This document shows, piece by piece, positions 1 through 9,558 of a DNA stretch of 47,500 nucleotides. The notes under the pieces were generated by a model that worked only from the letters and a program-made list of their open reading frames with translations, was not told where the DNA came from and ran no database searches. Position 1 is the stretch's first letter. Each line of letters starts with the position of its first letter. Location: assembly GCA_009746045.1 (NCBI GenBank), contig RPFO01000164.1:127501-175000 (forward strand). Reading direction: 5' to 3'. Position numbers and translations under genes: made by a program. This DNA comes from Mesostigma viride (lineage: Eukaryota > Streptophyta > Mesostigmatophyceae > Mesostigmatales > Mesostigmataceae).

Positions 1-172
1 CCTTCCTGTTTCCGTGCCCCCCCTGTGGTTTCTTTTCTCCCATTGCTTCCCCCTGACGCTTGTTTCTCATCTTTCCTTATGTCCCCCCCCCCCCCCCCCT
101 GCCCCCCTCTCCACTTGGTATTGTTCTTCCCCCCCCCCCCCCCCCTTCCCTCTTTTCACTCTTCCCCCACAG

Positions 173-535
173 GATGTTGATGCGGCATCGGAGGGCCCCA
201 TCCCCCGCATGATCCTATCGGAGAGCGACGCCAACCTGGTGCTCGAGCTGCATGCGGTAGACGTGGAGCTATACCATTTCGCCGTGCAGCTGTTCGCCGC
301 GAGGTACCGCGCGCTGTTTGCTGCTGACCCCCGCCCCGCGCGCCCCGCGTTCGAGTACGTGATGGGCAAGCTGGGCGCGGGCGACTGGAAGGGAGGCCAC
401 ATCGCCGTGTCGGATGCGGACGAGATCACGTTTGGGAGCAGCTTCACGCACGGGCTCAAGGACAATGACCTCCCGCTCCGCACGCCCGCGCTGACCGCCA
501 CGCGTCCATACCGGGCCAAGGGCCGCGCGGGGTGA
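173..535 (+). CDS. Last exon of a probable sulfotransferase (partial gene)
   Basis: This is a terminal exon; the rest of the gene lies upstream of the window. A long C/T tract (about 84-170) ends in CCCACAG at 166-172, a good 3' splice site, and the frame then stays open for 120 codons to TGA at 533-535. The segment LHAVDVELYHFAVQLFAARY (about residues 28-47 of the exon) has the Asn/His-x-x-Asp-x-x-Leu-Tyr-x-x-Ala pattern found near the C-terminus of Golgi carbohydrate sulfotransferases of the Sulfotransfer_2 type. The PAPS-binding motifs would be in upstream exons and cannot be checked. The Lys/Arg-rich tail is not diagnostic. A chlorophyte-type poly(A) signal TGTAA occurs at 1555-1559, which would imply a long 3' UTR. 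The exon is well supported; the family call is moderate and rests on one motif. Confidence 0.5.
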   Translation, partial: DVDAASEGPIPRMILSESDANLVLELHAVDVELYHFAVQLFAARYRALFAADPRPARPAFEYVMGKLGAGDWKGGHIAVSDADEITFGSSFTHGLKDNDLPLRTPALTATRPYRAKGRAG

Positions 536-1979
536 GGGAGCGGGGCTGGGGGCGGGTCGTACCAACGATCAGGTGCAATGAGGGGGCGTTTGTGGCCAGA
601 TGAGGATGGTGGAGTGGCATCTCAGGCGGTTGTGACCAGGATGGAAGAGGGATGGAAGAGGGATGGAAGAGGGAAGGAAGATGGATTGGAGAGGGTTGGT
701 CCCCCAATCGGCATGAGATTACCCTAGGCAGCTTGCAGTCTGCGAGGTGTCGGGGTCACAGGTGCGGCCAGTGTTAAACTAGGGGTTAATGAGGCCAGCA
801 AAGAGTTGTGCATCCCACTTTGGATGGTTGGCCAGAGAATGAGGATGAGTGGCCGGAGAATGGGTGAGAAGCAGCTGCAGGGACTGCCTGCGCAGGGTGG
901 CCGAGCAGCTGGTCAGGGATGCATTTGATGGCTTATATTTACTTGCCATTTTTTGACAACTTTGCCTTGAATAATAGTGGTTTGGGCCTGGACCATTTTG
1001 ATGGACGAACGCGGGCATGCGGCCCACAGATGCTCCAGCTCTCTGCGCTGGTTGTCTCATTGATAGGAGCCACGGGTAAATACGGTAGTCCTTCCCCACA
1101 CGGGTGAGCCCTGCGGACGACGTTGCCAAATGGGTTGGTCATGGGGTGATTACACATTCATGGACATATGGGCCGCTTGTGTGGGAATAGCGCGCTCACC
1201 AACGGCCAAGACGATTGGCTGCCCGTGCACGCATTACCATGCAAAGAAGCAACAAATGGGTGCATGGCACTGCTTGAATCCTTTTTTACTCAAGGGTGGC
1301 TCATTCATGCATTCATGCACGCGCCCCTGTTGGGAGAGTCAGGGGGTACCAACTGTTGCTCAGTAGGTACCTTTCATCCCTAAGTGTACAAGTACTTGTG
1401 TGTTATGCGCATGGGCATGCTACGGAGTGCTGTGCTAATCTCATTAGAAATTTAATAATTCCACGAAAGTTACAAATAGCGTCTGCATCATGCCCCAACC
1501 ATATAGTCACTCTAGAGGGGGATAAAATCCTCATCCGAGCTGTGGATGCTCTACTGTAATGCATCCAGGAACCGGTGTCAGAAAATTTAGTAATGGCAGG
1601 CGAGGCGGTATAGTGTAGCGGCTATCCTCTTTCATCCCTGTTGCCAGGGGTGGCCCCTTTGCCCGTGACGGCATCATGTACGTGTGCAGCTTGTGAGTCA
1701 AAGAGTGTGGCTATACCTGTGCATTGTGTTATATCAAAGTAGCTACACTCTTTGTGTGTAAGCAACACTCACTGCTAGTAAACACACGCCAGTTACAGAA
1801 GCCTGCCTCATGGGATGCTTCAGGTACGGATGGCACGGCTAGGCAACAATGGCTTGGGCATGATGGCGTCTCAGCAGGGAGTGGCTCTCTGCATGGGCAA
1901 AGAATGGCTGACTCATAGGGGATGCAGTAAGGCTGCCCCATGGTCCAGACACAGCCACGAGCCACGAGCCACGAGGTAG
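536..1979. other. Gene-free stretch: 3' UTR and spacer
   Basis: No convincing exon is seen on either strand. The first part is probably 3' UTR of the sulfotransferase gene. It holds a short run of GATGGAAGAGG-type repeats (about 641-677), the 14-mer GCGCTGGTTGTCTC at 1045-1058 that recurs elsewhere in the window, and a triplicated CCACGAG just before the retroelement (about 1955-1975). Confidence 0.6.
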
Positions 1980-2105
1980 CCATGGCTGACGGCGGAGCTC
2001 ATAACTTTCACGTTTGAGCCCCAAATTCAGCTGTGAATATCACTATCGCTTCGTCTTTCTAAGACGCACATGCTGATATAATTTTCCGAATCTAAAACGC
2101 AATAT

Positions 2106-3452
2106 ATGGCGCACAAACGCGCCTCGACGCAACGCAGCCTGGCGGCTGCGCTCGGCAATGAAAATTCTGCAGCTCAGGCTGCAGCTTCGCCTTCAGGTCC
2201 GGCAGGCGGCGATGACACTAGTCGTGCACTGGTGGTCGTCCAGCAACCCCCCGGGCTTAACGCCTCGCCATCTGCATCGCCTGACCCCAAGCGCACCCGC
2301 CCAGCCGACGACACAGGAGGGTCTTCACGCCCAGAACCGAGCTTTCGGCCCCGGCCTTTCAAGGTCGCAGATTACGACTGGGCCACCATTTCTCCGACCG
2401 ATGCTCTGCGCTGCATCTTCTTCGGGGATTACGCTTCGCTTTACGACCTGTGCCTCCATTTCCACTCCATCAATCGCCTCCTCGCCCCGGACGGCAGCCG
2501 CTGGGCCAACATCTACGGGCTGTCCGGCTGCGTCCGCCCCCATCTCCAGCACGCCATCCTCAACTCCCTTCTCCAGCGCTCTGACGGCGAGATCTGGGCT
2601 CCACCCCTTTCCGTCCCCACCCTCCGCTCCATCCTCACGGAAGCCTTTCAGCAGCACGTGACCCCCCTTGCTGCCGACATAGCAGCAATCGGCGGCACGC
2701 TGACTGCTGAACTTCCTCACATTTCCACCGCCGCCGCCTCCACCTCCACGGCCATTTCCGCCTCCACTGCCGACATCAAAGCCCAGCTCCTCGACCTCGA
2801 CCAACGCCTTCAAGCCACCGCCAACGCCCTTGAGAGCTTGCATGACACCGCCGGCCTCACCGCCCAGGCGGTGAAGGACATCGCCGCCCAGCCGGCGCCT
2901 GCTGGCTCGGCCGGCGATGCTCCCTCCACCTGGGCGGACTTGCTTAAGCAGCACACCACCTCCACCACCTCCACCATCTCGGCACAACTCAAGCAACAAG
3001 CCCTCGACCTTCGCGAGGAAGCCGACATCGCCCGGCGCAGCCACAATGTCATCGTCAAGCACTTCGACCAGCAGGCAGGTGAGACCTCCACGAGCCTTCT
3101 TGAGGCATTTAAGCGCGCCATTCTTGCCCCCATGTTACTCACTGGTGAGCTGGACATGTCGGCTGTCCGCCTCCCCCGCGCGCGGGGGAAGGCTGGCCCG
3201 GCCCCCGTGCTCCTCACCTTTAAGTACATGGCGGACAAGCTGGCGTTCCTTAAATGCCGCAAGAAGCTCTCGGAGACTCGCTTCACGCTGGACGACGACT
3301 TGACCCTGGCCCAGCAACAACGGCGACGCGAGCTATGGCCGGCCTACCTTCAGCTCCGGCAGAGCGCAAGGGGGAAGCCGGTATACTGGAGGGGGGCGGT
3401 CATCCACGTTGACCACAAGCCCTGGCAGCCCCCTCCTGCCACCTCAGACTAG
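2106..3452 (+). CDS. L1-ORF1p-like RNA-binding protein of a retroelement
   Basis: 448 residues, intact, ATG to TAG. Residues 1-85 are low-complexity (Ala/Ser/Pro). About residues 95-165 form a compact segment with aromatic residues that is also partly present in the truncated copy downstream. About 195-270 looks like a coiled coil (ADIKAQLLDLDQRLQATANA and following). From about 300 to 440 the layout follows the L1 ORF1p RNA-binding and C-terminal domains (Transposase_22 type): a VIVKHF strand, a basic LPRARGK turn, PVLLTF, then TLDDDLTLAQQQRRREL, and a final VYWRG strand. L1 ORF1p trimerises, coats its own RNA and acts as a nucleic-acid chaperone; the same role is inferred here. The copy looks recent because the frame is intact and it is closely similar to the broken copy at 5.9-6.8 kb. 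Confidence 0.75.
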   Translation: MAHKRASTQRSLAAALGNENSAAQAAASPSGPAGGDDTSRALVVVQQPPGLNASPSASPDPKRTRPADDTGGSSRPEPSFRPRPFKVADYDWATISPTDALRCIFFGDYASLYDLCLHFHSINRLLAPDGSRWANIYGLSGCVRPHLQHAILNSLLQRSDGEIWAPPLSVPTLRSILTEAFQQHVTPLAADIAAIGGTLTAELPHISTAAASTSTAISASTADIKAQLLDLDQRLQATANALESLHDTAGLTAQAVKDIAAQPAPAGSAGDAPSTWADLLKQHTTSTTSTISAQLKQQALDLREEADIARRSHNVIVKHFDQQAGETSTSLLEAFKRAILAPMLLTGELDMSAVRLPRARGKAGPAPVLLTFKYMADKLAFLKCRKKLSETRFTLDDDLTLAQQQRRRELWPAYLQLRQSARGKPVYWRGAVIHVDHKPWQPPPATSD

Positions 3453-3853
3453 GAATATATATACCAGTAGTGTAGATTAGTAAGGCTTAGCCTAGCATGT
3501 GGCCCACGCGCATGTGCGCCCATAATGGCCCCCATGGATGATGCCTTCAACATTTAGCCATGCTTTGTCTATAATGGGACCCCCATGGATGTTGCATTAA
3601 GAACTTAGCCATGCTATGCCATGCAGAGAGATGCTCTCTGTCGAGAAGCCATGCCCTAGCCCTTGCATAGCCATGATGATCTTCCTCCCCCGTGCCAGGA
3701 TCCCCTTAGCTGGGTTGAACCTGAGACAGCATGGTGGTGCCGGTGCCCTTGCGGCACCTAGAGCAAGTGTTGCTTACATTCCCACCCTTGCATGAAGTAG
3801 CCTAGGATGTATTTAAAGCCATATGCCCCTTCTCAGGGATATGTGCTACATTG

Positions 3854-3922
3854 ACTCCCAACGGAGTGATGTTGATAATTAATTAATTAATTAATTAATT
3901 AATTAATTAATTAATTAATTAA
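3854..3922 (+). repeat. 3' terminal hairpin and TTAA tail of retroelement copy 1
   Basis: ACTCC-CAAC-GGAGT is a perfect 5-bp stem with a 4-nt loop at 3854-3867. It is followed by about 46 bp of TTAA repeats (3877-3922). The arrangement matches the 3' ends near 4099, 7227, 8394 and 41188. Confidence 0.8.
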
Positions 3923-3959
3923 TGGTCCAGAGCCCAGTCAGCCCACAGATAGGCTTGGA

Positions 3960-4135
3960 ACCCACACATTTAGAGGCGCCGGTTTGGGATAGTATAAAGG
4001 CCTCTCCCGGAGCCTTGAGCAGGGTTTTTAGGGGTTTTGGGCGGCATTCCCAGGGGTAACCCACAACCCCCCTCAGGGCCATCATTGTGTAAAGTATGCT
4101 CCCAACGGAGTTATGTTCTTAATTAATTCATCAAT
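3960..4135 (+). repeat. Second short retroposon-like repeat with its own 3' hairpin
   Basis: After the tail of copy 1 comes a GC-rich block with TATAAAGGCCTCTCCCGG, a GGGTTTTTAGGGG run and ACCCACAACCCCC (about 3990-4073). It ends in a CTCC-CAAC-GGAG hairpin at 4099-4110 and TTAATTAATT at about 4119-4128. Similar blocks occur at about 12812-12884 (+) and 41082-41140 (-). I see no coding frame in it. Confidence 0.55.
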
Positions 4136-4356
4136 TATTCCTTGGTTGGTTACCTCGATTCAGACATGATCTCACAGGTGTCATGGAAGGCATGAATACT
4201 CAGGAAAAGCCAACTTGCATGACTGCATGCAACATAGTGCTGTACAGGCGCACGTGAGTAGAAATTTTGCAAGACTGTCTGCATACAGCCTAGTACGTTC
4301 ATGCTTGCCTCGACCATAAAAGTTGCAAATTGCGCATATATCTCTGTGATTAAGGG

Positions 4357-5427
4357 TATTCTGATCAGACACTCCGCAAAGGTGAAAACCTTTGCGTTCA
4401 GTGCCGGGCCGCGGAAAACGCGGAAAACGCGATCTGCAAATGAATCCGACCGGAATCGAACTGGGGACCTCTCGCACCAATTTTGCTGACTATAGGACGG
4501 ACGTCTCCGGTTACCATGGCATCGCCAACTTACACCTACAGTCATCCGCAAAAGTTCTCCTGTCCGGGGAGTGATGCAAGCCTTTCGGATTTGGTACTAG
4601 ATAAATCACTCGAGATCTGTGTGTAGGAGTACTACACACGTGTCTGCACGCGAGACTTGTTCAGTCTCGCACCGTGAGACGGGCTGAACACGGCTGAATC
4701 CTTCTTTAGAAGGGGGCGTAGCCGGTACTATCGAAATCAGCCAAGCGTATATTCTGATCAGACACTCCGCAAAGGTGAAAACCTTTGCGTTCAGTGCCGG
4801 GCCGCGGAAAACGCGGAAAACGCGATCTGCAAATGAATCCGACCGGAATCGAACTGGGGACCTCTCGCACCAATTTTGCTGACTATAGGACGGACGTCTC
4901 CGGTTACCATGGCATCGCCAACTTACACCTACAGTCATCCGCAAAAGTTCTCCTGTCCGGGGAGTGATGCAAGCCTTTCGGATTTGGTACTAGATAAATC
5001 ACTCGAGATCTGTGTGTAGGAGTACTACACACGTGTCTGCACGCGAGACTTGTTCAGTCTCGCACCGTGAGACGGGCTGAACACGGCTGAATCCTTCTTT
5101 AGAAGGGGGCGTAGCCGGTACTATCGAAATCAGCCAAGCGTATATTCTGATCAGACACTCCGCAAAGGTGAAAACCTTTGCGTTCAGTGCCGGGCCGCGG
5201 AAAACGCGGAAAACGCGATCTGCAAATGAATCCGACCGGAATCGAACTGGGGACCTCTCGCACCAATTTTGCTGACTATAGGACGGACGTCTCCGGTTAC
5301 CATGGCATCGCCAACTTACACCTACAGTCATCCGCAAAAGTTCTCCTGTCCGGGGAGTGATGCAAGCCTTTCGGATTTGGTACTAGATAAATCACTCGAG
5401 ATCTGTGTGTAGGAGTACTACACACGT
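4357..5427. repeat. 393-bp tandem repeat, 2.7 copies, tRNA-like and highly structured
   Basis: Units start at 4357, 4750 and 5143 (period 393); the third stops after about 285 bp. The copies look essentially identical, so the array is young. Each unit carries a 9-bp stem closed by a GAAA loop (4375-4396 in unit 1), a CCGCG-GAAAA-CGCGG hairpin (4409-4423) and a 7-bp stem GCGAGAC/GTCTCGC (4650-4670). The minus strand carries a polymerase III-like B box AGTTCGATTCC (4452-4462) and a weaker A-box-like TGGTAACCGGAG (4505-4516) at roughly tRNA spacing. A tRNA-derived SINE turned into a tandem array is the simplest reading. The 60-residue frames in each unit are not genes. Confidence 0.65.
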
Positions 5428-5490
5428 AGGGTATGGTGTTACACACGTAGGGTATGGTGCTACACACGTAGGGTATGGTGTTATACATTC
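5420..5490 (+). repeat. 22-bp tandem repeat, about 3 copies
   Basis: Units of ACACACGTAGGGTATGGTGT type follow directly on the truncated third 393-bp unit. They have slight variation (GTGTT or GTGCT). Confidence 0.8.
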
Positions 5491-5911
5491 CGCCCCCCAT
5501 AATCATGCAACTATAACAGGATTCGATCCTAACCTTATTTAGGCTATTATATTGTGGAATCCATGTGCATGCTCCTCCCTGTTCTTACGTACAGGGCCGA
5601 GACGTGGACTCGATCACCGCCGACTTTGCCAGCAAGTTGGACGGCGCGGTCACCAACATGCTGTGGTCAATTTTCCATGTAGGCATGCCACTTAGCACCA
5701 GCACCATCAAGCAGCGGCGCCTGCTGCTAGTAGGGCACAAGTTTAGCTTGCACCAACCAGATAGACACCTCAAGCACGTCAATTTTCCGTGTAGGATACG
5801 CCAGCTGCCCATGTCCGCAAGGAGGACTTGTACCTCGGCATGCCACTTATCAAGGAGACAACCTGCCACTTATCACCAGCTGGCAAGCCCACGGTGCCCT
5901 GCTTGGCTGCC

Positions 5912-6826
5912 CCCGCCCCCAGCTCCAGCACGCCATCACTCAACTCCCTTCTCCAGCGCTCTGACGGCGAGATCTGGGCTCCATCCATCTCCGCCTCCAC
6001 CCTCCGTTCCATCCTCACGGAAGCCTTTCAAGCAGCACGTGACCCCCCTTGCTGCTGACGTCGCAGCAATGGGTGGCCCGCTGGCTGCTGAACTTCCTCA
6101 CCTCACCGCCACCTCCACTGCCATTTCCGCCTCCACTGCCGACATCAAAGCCCAGCTCCTCGACCTCGACCAACGCCTTCAAGCCACCGCCACCGCCCTT
6201 GAGAGCTTGCATGACACCGCCGGCCTCACCGCCCAGGCGGTGAAGGACATCGCCGCCCAGCCGGCGCCTGCTGGCCCGGCCGGCAATGCTCCCTCCACCT
6301 GGGCGGACTTGCTTAAGCAGCACACCACCTCCACCACCTCCACCATCTCGGCACAACTCAAGCAACAAGCCCTCGACCTTCGCGAGGAAGCCGACATCGC
6401 CCGGCGCAGCCACAATGTCATCGTCAAGCACTTCGACCAGCCGGCAGGTGAGACCTCCACGAGCCTTCTTGAGGCATTTAAGCGCGACATTTTTGCCCCC
6501 ATGCTACTCACAGTGGTGAGCTGGACATGTCGGCTGTCAGCCTCCCCCGCGCGCGGGGGAAGGCTGGCCCGGCACCCGTGCTCCTCACCTTTAAGTACAT
6601 GGCGGACAAGCTGTCGTTCCTTAAATGCCGCAAGAAGCTCTCGGAGACTTGCTTCACGCTGGACGACGACTTGACCCTGGCCCAGCAACAGCGGCGACGC
6701 GAGCTACATGGCCGACCTACCTCCAGCTCCAGCAGAGCGCACGGGGGAAGCCGGTATACTGTAGGGGGGCGGTCATCCACGTTGACCACAAGCCCTGGCA
6801 GCCCCCTCCTGCCACCTCAGACTAGG
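5912..6826 (+). pseudogene. Broken ORF1p-like gene
   Basis: Compared with the intact frame at 2106-3452, small insertions shift the frame at least four times: near 5936 (CATCACTC for CATCCTC), near 6029 (an extra A before GCAGCACGTG), near 6510 (CACAGTGGTG for CACTGGTG) and near 6705 (CTACATGG for CTATGG). The translated blocks otherwise keep the coiled-coil and C-terminal motifs. It is therefore a dead copy that predates the intact one or has lost selection. Confidence 0.75.
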
Positions 6827-7265
6827 AATATATATACCAGTAGTGTCAATTAGTGAGGCTTAGCCTAGCATGTGGCCCACGTGCATGTGCGCCCATAATG
6901 GCCCCCATGGATGATGCCTTCAACATTTAGCCACGCTATGTCTATAATGGGACCCCCATGGATGTTGCATTAAGAATTTAGCCATGCTATGCCTATGCGG
7001 AGAGATGCTCTCTGTTGAGAAGCCATGCCCTCGCCCTTGTATAGCCATGATGATCTTCCCCCACATGGCATGCTCCCCCTTAGCTGGGCATAGCGTGATA
7101 GACCGTGAGGGTGCGGGTGCCCTCGTGCACCTAGAGCACGGGTAGCTTACATTCCCACCCTTGCATGAAGTAGCCTAGGATGTATTAAAAGCCATATGCC
7201 CCTTCTCAGGGATATGTGCTACATTGACTCCCAGCGGAGTGATGTTACTAATTAATTAATTAATT
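5912..7265 (+). mobile_element. ORF1-only retroelement copy 2, 5'-truncated
   Basis: The sequence is closely similar to 2543-3890 of copy 1 and includes the same 3' UTR, a hairpin ACTCC-CAGC-GGAGT (7227-7240) and a short TTAA tail (about 7249-7265). The 5' leader and the first roughly 145 codons are missing, as expected for incomplete target-primed reverse transcription. The flanking 68-bp direct repeat (5696-5763 and 7268-7335) may be an unusually long target-site duplication, although about 150 bp of unrelated sequence separates its left copy from the homology start. Confidence 0.7.
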
Positions 7266-7719
7266 ATCACCAGCACCATCAAGCAGCGGCGCCTGCTGCT
7301 AGTAGGGCACAAGTTTAGCTTGCACCAACCAGATATAGACATGCTACGTGACCTCACGTGGCCCCTCTGCAGGGCTGCACCCCACCCAACCGGGCCGGCA
7401 CCTCCTCATGTGGGCCGGGCCCAGCCAGGTTAGACGCCGCAAGGCCCGTACCTTCAAAGAACAGCTCCTAGAGGACATGGGGGGCCTAGTAGTAACGTGC
7501 CTCTCCGTGATTTGGAAAAAGATGATGGACAAGGTCAAGTGGGCCCAGGTCATAGAGGACAACAAAACCCCTGCAGTGGGGAAGGAGCGTGTTTGCAAAC
7601 GCGGGAGGCATGCTAGCCAAGACCCCGGCCTACGGTCGCGAGCACCATAGATCTATATAGAATAGGATTGTTAAATTGTAGTTAGCCTGTAGATAGCTTA
7701 GACCGGTAGGATTGCGTGC

Positions 7720-8356
7720 ACCCATCCATCCATCCATCCATCCATCCATCCATCCATCCATCCATCCATCCATCCATCCATCCATCCATCCATCCATCCG
7801 TCCGTTCGTCCGTCCGTCCGTCCGTCCGTCCGTCCGTCCGTCCGTCCGTCCGTCCGTCCGTCCGTCCGTCCGTCCGTCCGTCCGCCCGTCCGCCCGCCCG
7901 CCCGCCCGCCCGCCCGCCCGCCCGCCCGCCCGCCCGCCCGCCCGCCCGCCGCCCGCCCGCCCGCCCGCCCGCCCGCCCGTCCGTCCGTCCGTCCGTCCGT
8001 CCGTCCGTCCGTCCGTCCGTCCGTCCGTCCGTCCGTCCGTCCGTCCGTCCGTCCGTCCGTCCGTCCGTCCGTCCGTCCGTCCGTCCGTCCGTCCGTCCGT
8101 CCGTCCGTCCGTCCGTCCGTCCGTCCGTCCGTCCGTCCGTCCGTCCGTCCGTCCGTCCGTCCGTCCGCCCGCCCGCCCGCCCGCCCGCCCGTCCGTCCGC
8201 CCGCCCGCCCCCGCCCGCCCGCCCGCCCGCCCGTCCGTCCGTCCATCCGCCCGTCCGCCCGTCCGCCCGTCCGCCCGCCCGCCCGCCCGTCCGCCCGTCC
8301 GTCCGTCCGTCCGTCCGTCCGTCCGTCCGTCCGTCCGTCCGTCCGTCCGTCCGTCC
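7720..8356. repeat. CCAT/CCGT/CCGC tetranucleotide satellite
   Basis: About 640 bp of one tetranucleotide with the third-position variants in blocks: CCAT (to about 7797), CCGT (to about 7882), CCGC (to about 7977), CCGT (to about 8165), then a mixed zone. One CCGC unit has lost a base (about 7950). Because four is not a multiple of three, several frames stay open on both strands; these frames are not genes. Confidence 0.95.
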
Positions 8357-8435
8357 AGCCATCCAGCCATCCAGCGGGGTTGATGCTCCGAGACTCCCCA
8401 ACGGGAGCACGAGTTTAATTAATTAATTAATTAGT

Positions 8436-8918
8436 GTGCATGCTTCTACAGTACAGAATATAGTAGACTTGTAATCGAAGTATAGCCTTCTACAGTAATG
8501 GCCGGACGAGGCGGTAGCCAGTTTCGTGGCTATGTCCTCAGGGGCAATATCCGATGTCTACCTGAGTGCTACCCTGCGCCATGTCTAGCTAGCAAAATGG
8601 GCTGTGGGGACCATGCTGGAGACAATTGGGGCCAAAACCTTCAGGGAGGTGCCTGTCGCCCGTGTATGACATGCAGCACATTTCTCGCTGACAGTCATGC
8701 AGGCGCGGAACACTGACAGTACACCTTCCATTCCTGCATCCTCAAGCAATTTGACACACGCACAAGTCGATCGTTCTGGGTCGCGCCAAGTCGGTGTTGG
8801 GTGCGCACAAAGTTCTCAGTCATGGCCACGTAGAAGCCGCGCCTATTCACGTGATTCTAACACGTGCTGCAACTAGACTCCCATGTAACGCTGTAATAAA
8901 TAACTAACAAAAAAAGGG
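8436..8918. other. Spacer between retroelement and RFWD3-like gene
   Basis: No gene is supported. A 72-codon plus-strand frame (8498-8716) has no domain signature. TGTAA motifs at 8883-8887 and 8890-8894 are on the plus strand and do not serve the minus-strand gene that ends at 8919. Confidence 0.5.
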
Positions 8919-9558
8919 CTATGCGTAAAGATGAAGGCGACTTGTGCTCAGTGATGCCAGCAAATCACCTCCAAGTGAGGGGACAAACCTGACATCCAAA
9001 ACAGGGCTGGGATGAGGCCCGCATGGCAGCAGCCAATCATTGTCCATGCCTCCCACTGCGCTGCTTGTTGTCCTGTCAGGTGGTGGGAATATCCTCAGCA
9101 GCCTCACACCATTGCAGCTGTCATCCCCGCTGGCAAGTAAAGGAGTGGGTGATGTTCGAGGGGAGCCAGCCAGCCCAGCTCCATCACCTGCCTTGCTGCG
9201 CAGCACGATGCTTGAGCGTGACATGACGGAATTAGACACACTGCCGGTGGGCACGTATGCAGCGCGGCGCCAGCAGGGGGGAGGCAACCCACCAGTGCCT
9301 GAGAACACATCGTGGTGGTCAACTTGGCCACCTGGATCTAGGGAGCCCATTGGTGGAACACCCGCGTCTAGTGACTGCGAAGCAGGCGCCGGCGTGAAAA
9401 CAAAGTGGCACCCCTGTTGGGCAGGGCGGGCCACATCGCATGCTGTTTGGGCTAGTGCAGGAGCCCTGAATGAGGCCACCAGGGTCCCAGTGTCGCGGTC
9501 CAGCGCGAGGGAGGTGCAGGCGGACGGCACTTCCGGCCGGAAGAGCGTGGCGGGGGAG
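8919..9558 (-). CDS. RFWD3: RFWD3-like last exon
   Basis: 640 nt after GCATGCAG|, completing a split Ser codon. It includes SPVLDVRFV and ends LLASLSTSRLHLYA then TAG, equivalent to the last blade of the family. No TGTAA poly(A) signal was seen just beyond the stop on this strand. Confidence 0.85.

Larger units (their letters stand above)
1980..3922 (+). mobile_element. ORF1-only non-LTR retroelement, complete copy 1
   Basis: The element runs from a 5' leader (about 1980-2105) through one ORF (2106-3452) and a 3' UTR to a hairpin (3854-3867) and a TTAA-repeat tail (3877-3922). Leader blocks GGCTGACGGCGGAG, TGAGCCCCAAATTC and CTTTCTAAGACGCAC recur in the same order in front of the divergent ORF at 41556-42917 on the other strand, which marks the 5' boundary near 1980. 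No reverse transcriptase, endonuclease or RNase H frame lies between the ORF stop and the tail, so the element resembles the HAL1 (half-L1) class of mammals and would need a partner LINE. No clear target-site duplication was found. Confidence 0.7.
5570..8434 (+). mobile_element. Outer broken retroelement, interrupted by retroelement copy 2
   Basis: Coding-like sequence before 5763 (frame reading DVDSITADFASKLDGAVTNM) resumes after 7335. A 68-bp stretch (5696-5763) is repeated at 7268-7335 on the two sides of the inner element. Downstream comes another open stretch (7390-7650, containing ARTFKEQLLEDMGGLVV), the tetranucleotide satellite, a CTCCC-CAAC-GGGAG hairpin (8394-8407) and a TTAA tail (8415-8433). 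The two coding parts lie in different frames, so it is non-functional. I do not recognise the protein; the C-terminal part of a LINE ORF2 is possible but unproven. Confidence 0.45.

Noticed and set aside
4434-4524. Functional tRNA gene on the minus strand of the 393-bp unit
   Set aside because: A- and B-box-like motifs are present, but the acceptor and T stems do not pair well.
4600-4760. Hammerhead ribozyme in the 393-bp unit
   Set aside because: Several stems exist, but no CTGATGA/GAAA core in the required order was found.
4392-5360. Three identical 60-codon ORFs in the 393-bp units
   Set aside because: They overlap tRNA-like sequence and hairpins and have no coding signature; identity reflects array homogenisation.
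7630-8426. ORFs of DGRT, RPSV and similar repeats on both strands
   Set aside because: They are translations of the CCGT-type satellite, open in several frames at once.
8498-8716. 72-codon ORF MAGRGGSQFRG
   Set aside because: No domain, no splice context and no supporting neighbours.
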